Source: an uncultured bacterium
Lineage (GTDB): Bacteria > Actinomycetota > Coriobacteriia > Coriobacteriales > Coriobacteriaceae
DNA length: 33,736 nt
Assembly (NCBI GenBank): GCA_905216175.1
Contig: CAJMSV010000008.1
Location: 1-33,736 of the forward strand
Direction of reading: 5' to 3'
The translations under genes and the position numbers were made by a program. Positions 31,000 through 33,736 of this stretch are shown here, piece by piece. Position 1 is the first letter of the stretch; every line of letters starts with the position of its first letter. The notes under the pieces were generated by a model. The model was not told where the DNA came from. It ran no database searches and was given only the letters and a program-made list of their open reading frames with translations.

Positions 31000-31341
31000 A
31001 TGAGTTTGCTGACATTTGCCAAGACGGCCTTGGGTTCTATGGTCAAGCAGCCGGTAACGGTGTGCTATCCGCAGGAGAAGCTCGCGGCGCCCGAGCGCCT
31101 GCGCGGGCACATCGTTAACGACATGGACGTGTGCATTTGCTGCGGCATGTGCGCGCGTCGCTGCCCGGCGGGCGCGCTCGCAGTCGATCGCAAGGGCGGA
31201 ACGTGGTCGATCGACCCGTATGCCTGCGTGGTGTGCGGCGAGTGCATCGAGAGCTGCCCCAAACACTGTCTGACTATGGACACCGCCCGCACTCCAGTTG
31301 CGGCGGATAAGACTCCCACGGTAGAAACCAAACCGGAATAG
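31000..31341 (+). CDS. echF: Ech hydrogenase ferredoxin-like subunit EchF
   Basis: A 113-residue protein with two [4Fe-4S] motifs, CxxCxxCxxxCP at Cys45-48-51-55 and at Cys76-79-82-86, as in EchF/NuoI. It passes electrons from soluble ferredoxin to EchC. It begins eight bases after echE and ends the operon; a short Thr/Pro/Lys tail follows the second cluster. Confidence 0.94.
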   Translation: MSLLTFAKTALGSMVKQPVTVCYPQEKLAAPERLRGHIVNDMDVCICCGMCARRCPAGALAVDRKGGTWSIDPYACVVCGECIESCPKHCLTMDTARTPVAADKTPTVETKPE

Positions 31342-31351
31342 AGCTGGAATA

Positions 31352-31401
31352 GGGGCCGGTGGGGCAAAAATGCCCCACCGGCCCCGCGCGCAGGCGCGCG
31401 G
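31352..31401. terminator. Two stacked GC-rich hairpins ending the Ech operon
   Basis: A perfect 15-bp stem (31352-31366 with 31371-31385, loop AAAA), and a second possible stem CCGCGCG with CGCGCGG (31384-31390 with 31395-31401). No T-run follows, so termination efficiency is uncertain; the hairpin may protect the 3' end. Confidence 0.6.
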
Positions 31402-31417
31402 TTAAGCCTCCACGAGC

Positions 31418-31569
31418 AAAACTATGCCGGATTACGGGGCTGAATAGCGAACCTCCGACCATATCGAAAATTGCAAAAACAAAACCGCAGGTAGATAGCC
31501 TACCGTTTTTCAAAAAATGAGGGTATGGATGAGGGTCCCGACTTTAGCCCCGTAATCCGGCATAGTTTT
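31418..31569. repeat. Palindromic element E1 with a terminator-like core
   Basis: Perfect 24-bp inverted arms (31418-31441 with 31546-31569) flank 104 bp. The core 31474-31512 (GCAAAAACAAAACCGCAGG onward) forms a bulged stem-loop ending in TTTTT, homologous to the core of E2 250 bp downstream. The flank 31616-31638 (GGGAAACGGATCATTTT) recurs after E2. This and E2 fill most of the 706-bp gap 31342-32047. Confidence 0.85.
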
Positions 31570-31664
31570 GAAATGGCGCCATATCCGTAACGGCCCTTGA
31601 GCTCCCGTGGACAGAGGGAAACGGATCATTTTGGCCTTGCGAGGGCTGCCACGTGGCCCGTCTG

Positions 31665-31822
31665 CCACGAAATGCGCCCATCTACTACGTTTGGGCTGCT
31701 ACCCTCAACCATGGCGAACAGCGCAAAAACAAAACCGCAGGTAGAACGCCTGCGGTTTTTCATGAAACGCGGTTGTGGTCGGGGGTATCGGGTCAAACGT
31801 AGTAGATGGGCCAGTTTCGTGG
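31665..31822. repeat. Palindromic element E2 with a homologous core but different arms
   Basis: A perfect 17-bp inverted arm pair (31677-31693 with 31794-31810), extended to about 29 bp by CCACGAAA/TTTCGTGG outside a short mismatch. The core hairpin (31731-31741 with 31749-31759, AAAACCGCAGG) is perfect and followed by TTTTT, with an A-run on the other side, so it could terminate in both directions. Arm sequence has nothing in common with E1. Confidence 0.85.
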
Positions 31823-31851
31823 CGAGCACCACCAATTGATCCCCCGGGAAG

Positions 31852-31875
31852 GAGGAAAGCGGATCATTTTTGCCT
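31852..31875. repeat. Direct repeat downstream of E2
   Basis: GAGGAAAGCGGATCATTTT and following bases match 31614-31638 after E1 (two or three differences over about 24 bases). It shows that each palindrome is part of a larger tandem unit of about 240-250 bp. Confidence 0.75.
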
Positions 31876-31915
31876 GATGGCACCGAGTCGCACCTGTTTT
31901 CCTTCGAAAACGCCG

Positions 31916-32030
31916 TGTCTCAACTTTGGTGAGACATTTGTCTCACGCCCAAAACAGAATCTGGAACATGTGTCACCTGCCCAAATTGTGTCTCATTTCG
32001 TAACTTTAGGCTGTTGCAAGGTCTGAGACC
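31916..32030 (+). promoter_or_regulatory. Cluster of TGTCTCA/TGAGACA operator-like motifs before the adhesin gene
   Basis: TGTCTCA at 31916-31922, TGAGACA at 31930-31936, TGTCTCA at 31939-31945 and 31989-31995, and a perfect palindrome GGTCTGAGACC at 32020-32030. All lie within 130 bp upstream of the ATG at 32048. No clear -10/-35 pair was found. Confidence 0.5.
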
Positions 32031-32047
32031 GCGAGAAGGGAGACGCG

Positions 32048-33736
32048 ATGAGTAAGTACACGAGGGGTCTCTTGGCGGTGATACTTGCCGTAGTGCTGGT
32101 ATTGCCAGCTGCAGCATTTGCCATGCTGCCCGAGGCCAACGCCAGGTCCAGCACCGGAATGGACGGGCCGACAGTAAGCGGAACGGTCGTCGACCCCGAT
32201 ACCAGCGGACGCTGGGAAATCTGGGCAGCCGGCCACGGCGGTAATAAAGTAACAACCCAAAACGTCGGCCGAATCTGGACCGACAAGACGGTCAAGGCAA
32301 CCGGGGAAAACGAAGAGTCGGACTTTTTGACCACGCTTTCGGCGATGTCCTCGACGTCTAATTCAACCGTGACAGTCACCACGCCACTCGACATCGTGAT
32401 GGTGCTGGATGCTTCTGGCTCGATGGATGATCCTATGGGTGGCAGAGATTCCACCAAGCGTATCGATGCACTGAAGAGCGCTGCGAACAGCTTTATCAAT
32501 ACCATCGCCAAACAAAACGAGGCTATCGAGGGCGTTGATAGGCAGCATAGGGTTGCCATTGTTAAGTTTGCGGGCGAGAAGTCCAACAATATCGGCAACA
32601 ATATGTATCGCGACGGAGGGTACTCCTACAATTACACCCAGGTTATGAAAGAATTGACCTACTGTTCCGGCAGCAATGCGGATGATCTCAAGAAGAATAC
32701 AATTAATAAAATTCAGCCTGCCGGCGCCACGCGCGCCGACTATGGCCTAGAGCTGGCCGAGAAAATCACTACCACTTATGGCCGCAAAGATGCCAAGAAG
32801 ATTATTGTGTTCTTTACCGACGGCACGCCAACGAGCTACAGCGAGTTTGATTCTGGCGTCGCCGACGCTGCCGTGACGGCTGCCAAGAACATGAAGGACA
32901 GCAAGGCCACCGTTTATACCATCGGCATCTTTAGTGGAGCGCACCCCGCTGACGATCCCTCGAAAGAGGGGACAAGCGACGTCAACAAGTTTATGCACGC
33001 CGTGTCGAGTAATTATCCCGATGCTACGTCGTATGCGAGCGACGAGCTTGGCACACGCGCGGAAAACTCCGACTACTACAAGTCGGCGACCAATGCCGAA
33101 GAGCTCAAGAAGGTCTTCGACGACATCTCGCAGGCCATTACATCGGAGCCGCCTTATCCGACCGAAATCCATAAGGGCTACGACGAGACCAAATCCGGCT
33201 ACATCACGTTTACCGATGAGCTGGGCGACTTTATGCAGGTCGACGGATTTACCGAAGTCGTCATCAACGGCACGTCGTTTATCAAGGCGAGCAAGACGGT
33301 CAACAAAGAGACCAATATCGACACCTACGAGTTCACCGGCAAGGCAAAAGACCTGCTCATCACCGTGCAGCGTGCTGGCGATGACAATCCCCAGAAGGGC
33401 GACATCGTAACGGTCAACATTCCCGCGTCGTTGATTCCGCTGAGCCACTTTAAGACCGTAGACGGCAAGCTTTCGGTCGACAGCGCTCAGCCTATCCGCG
33501 TGAAGTACACCTCGAGCGTGAAGAGCACTGCGCTCGACAACCTGTTTACGCCCGAGAAGGTAACGGGGCTCAAGGATTACATCGAGAACAATACGGCCGT
33601 TGCCAACGGCACCAAGACCGTGAATTTCTACGCGAACAAGTGGAGCGGCGGTGCGTTGGGTAATACGGTTGCTAACTTTGAGCCTGACGCCACCAACCGC
33701 TACTACTACTTCCAGAAGCAGCGAACTATATACACG
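32048..33736 (+). CDS. vWA-domain pilus-tip-like surface adhesin, truncated by the window end
   Basis: An open frame of 563 codons runs to the last base without a stop. It starts with a signal peptide (YTRGLLAVILAVVLVLPAAAFA) and contains a von Willebrand A domain (about residues 112-300) with an intact metal site: DASGS (Asp121, Ser123, Ser125), Thr228 and Asp258 (FFTDGTP). A region beginning GYITFTDELGDFMQVDGF follows, as in Gram-positive pilus-tip and RrgA-like proteins. GAGAAGGGAG upstream supports the start. GC is lower than in its neighbours. Further pilin and sortase genes may follow outside the window; this is inferred. Confidence 0.88.
   Translation, partial: MSKYTRGLLAVILAVVLVLPAAAFAMLPEANARSSTGMDGPTVSGTVVDPDTSGRWEIWAAGHGGNKVTTQNVGRIWTDKTVKATGENEESDFLTTLSAMSSTSNSTVTVTTPLDIVMVLDASGSMDDPMGGRDSTKRIDALKSAANSFINTIAKQNEAIEGVDRQHRVAIVKFAGEKSNNIGNNMYRDGGYSYNYTQVMKELTYCSGSNADDLKKNTINKIQPAGATRADYGLELAEKITTTYGRKDAKKIIVFFTDGTPTSYSEFDSGVADAAVTAAKNMKDSKATVYTIGIFSGAHPADDPSKEGTSDVNKFMHAVSSNYPDATSYASDELGTRAENSDYYKSATNAEELKKVFDDISQAITSEPPYPTEIHKGYDETKSGYITFTDELGDFMQVDGFTEVVINGTSFIKASKTVNKETNIDTYEFTGKAKDLLITVQRAGDDNPQKGDIVTVNIPASLIPLSHFKTVDGKLSVDSAQPIRVKYTSSVKSTALDNLFTPEKVTGLKDYIENNTAVANGTKTVNFYANKWSGGALGNTVANFEPDATNRYYYFQKQRTIYT

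Noticed and set aside
31274..31883. Minus-strand small ORFs sharing a STCGFVFA-like peptide in E1 and E2
   Set aside because: The similarity follows from the shared palindromic core; differences are not mainly synonymous and there is no ribosome site for both.

Overview
The window looks like a chromosomal segment of a high-GC, strictly anaerobic gut actinobacterium of the Coriobacteriia, most like Collinsella. The evidence is the coding GC, a LuxR-type regulator with a membrane-spanning N-terminus, a wall-anchored protein with an LAATG sorting signal, an Ech-type [NiFe] hydrogenase, NfnAB, and many palindromic intergenic repeats. The assignment rests on gene content and style; no 16S or other marker is present.

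Layout. 279-3980 (+): a polar amino-acid (glutamine-type) ABC importer (ATPase, Tat-type lipoprotein receptor, two permeases) followed by a cytidylate-kinase-like P-loop protein. 4029-4907 (-) and 5022-6584 (+): a divergent pair, a membrane-anchored LuxR regulator and a cell-wall-anchored surface protein whose frame carries two in-frame stops. 6912-9151 (-): nfnA-nfnB, the electron-bifurcating ferredoxin/NAD(P)H transhydrogenase, with nfnA split by an in-frame TAA. 9513-12975 (-): pth, prs and glmU. 13169-16423 (+): an ECF vitamin/metal importer (EcfT, a two-domain EcfA, an S component). 16572-17390 (-): exonuclease III. 17527-20819 (+): sirtuin, a FolP-FolK fusion with a long disordered insert, and a degenerate biotin-ligase-like protein. 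20965-21738 (-): coaX. 21936-22012 (+): initiator tRNA. 22547-24577 (+): an old-yellow-enzyme/FAD/4Fe-4S reductase. 25019-25423 (+): an orphan IS3-OrfA-like double HTH protein. 25709-31341 (+): a five-gene Ech hydrogenase operon in which EchA and EchB are fused. 32048-33736 (+): the start of a large vWA-domain pilus-tip-like adhesin cut by the window end.

Functional picture. The Ech operon (Fd:H+ oxidoreductase coupled to ion pumping) and NfnAB (reduced Fd + NADH to NADPH) are both ferredoxin-consuming modules of fermentative energy metabolism. The amino-acid ABC importer and ECF importer bring in nutrients, and folate, CoA, PRPP and UDP-GlcNAc genes form housekeeping blocks. The two surface-protein loci are the accessory parts.

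The most unusual content is between genes. There are arrays of 55-bp palindromes repeating every 80-81 bp at two distant loci. Two tandem elements at 31.4-31.9 kb share a homologous core but have completely different, self-complementary arms. A scattered family of hairpins carries GGGGACAG/GGGACAG-type loops, and a palindromic element appears to have been absorbed in frame into the EcfA linker.
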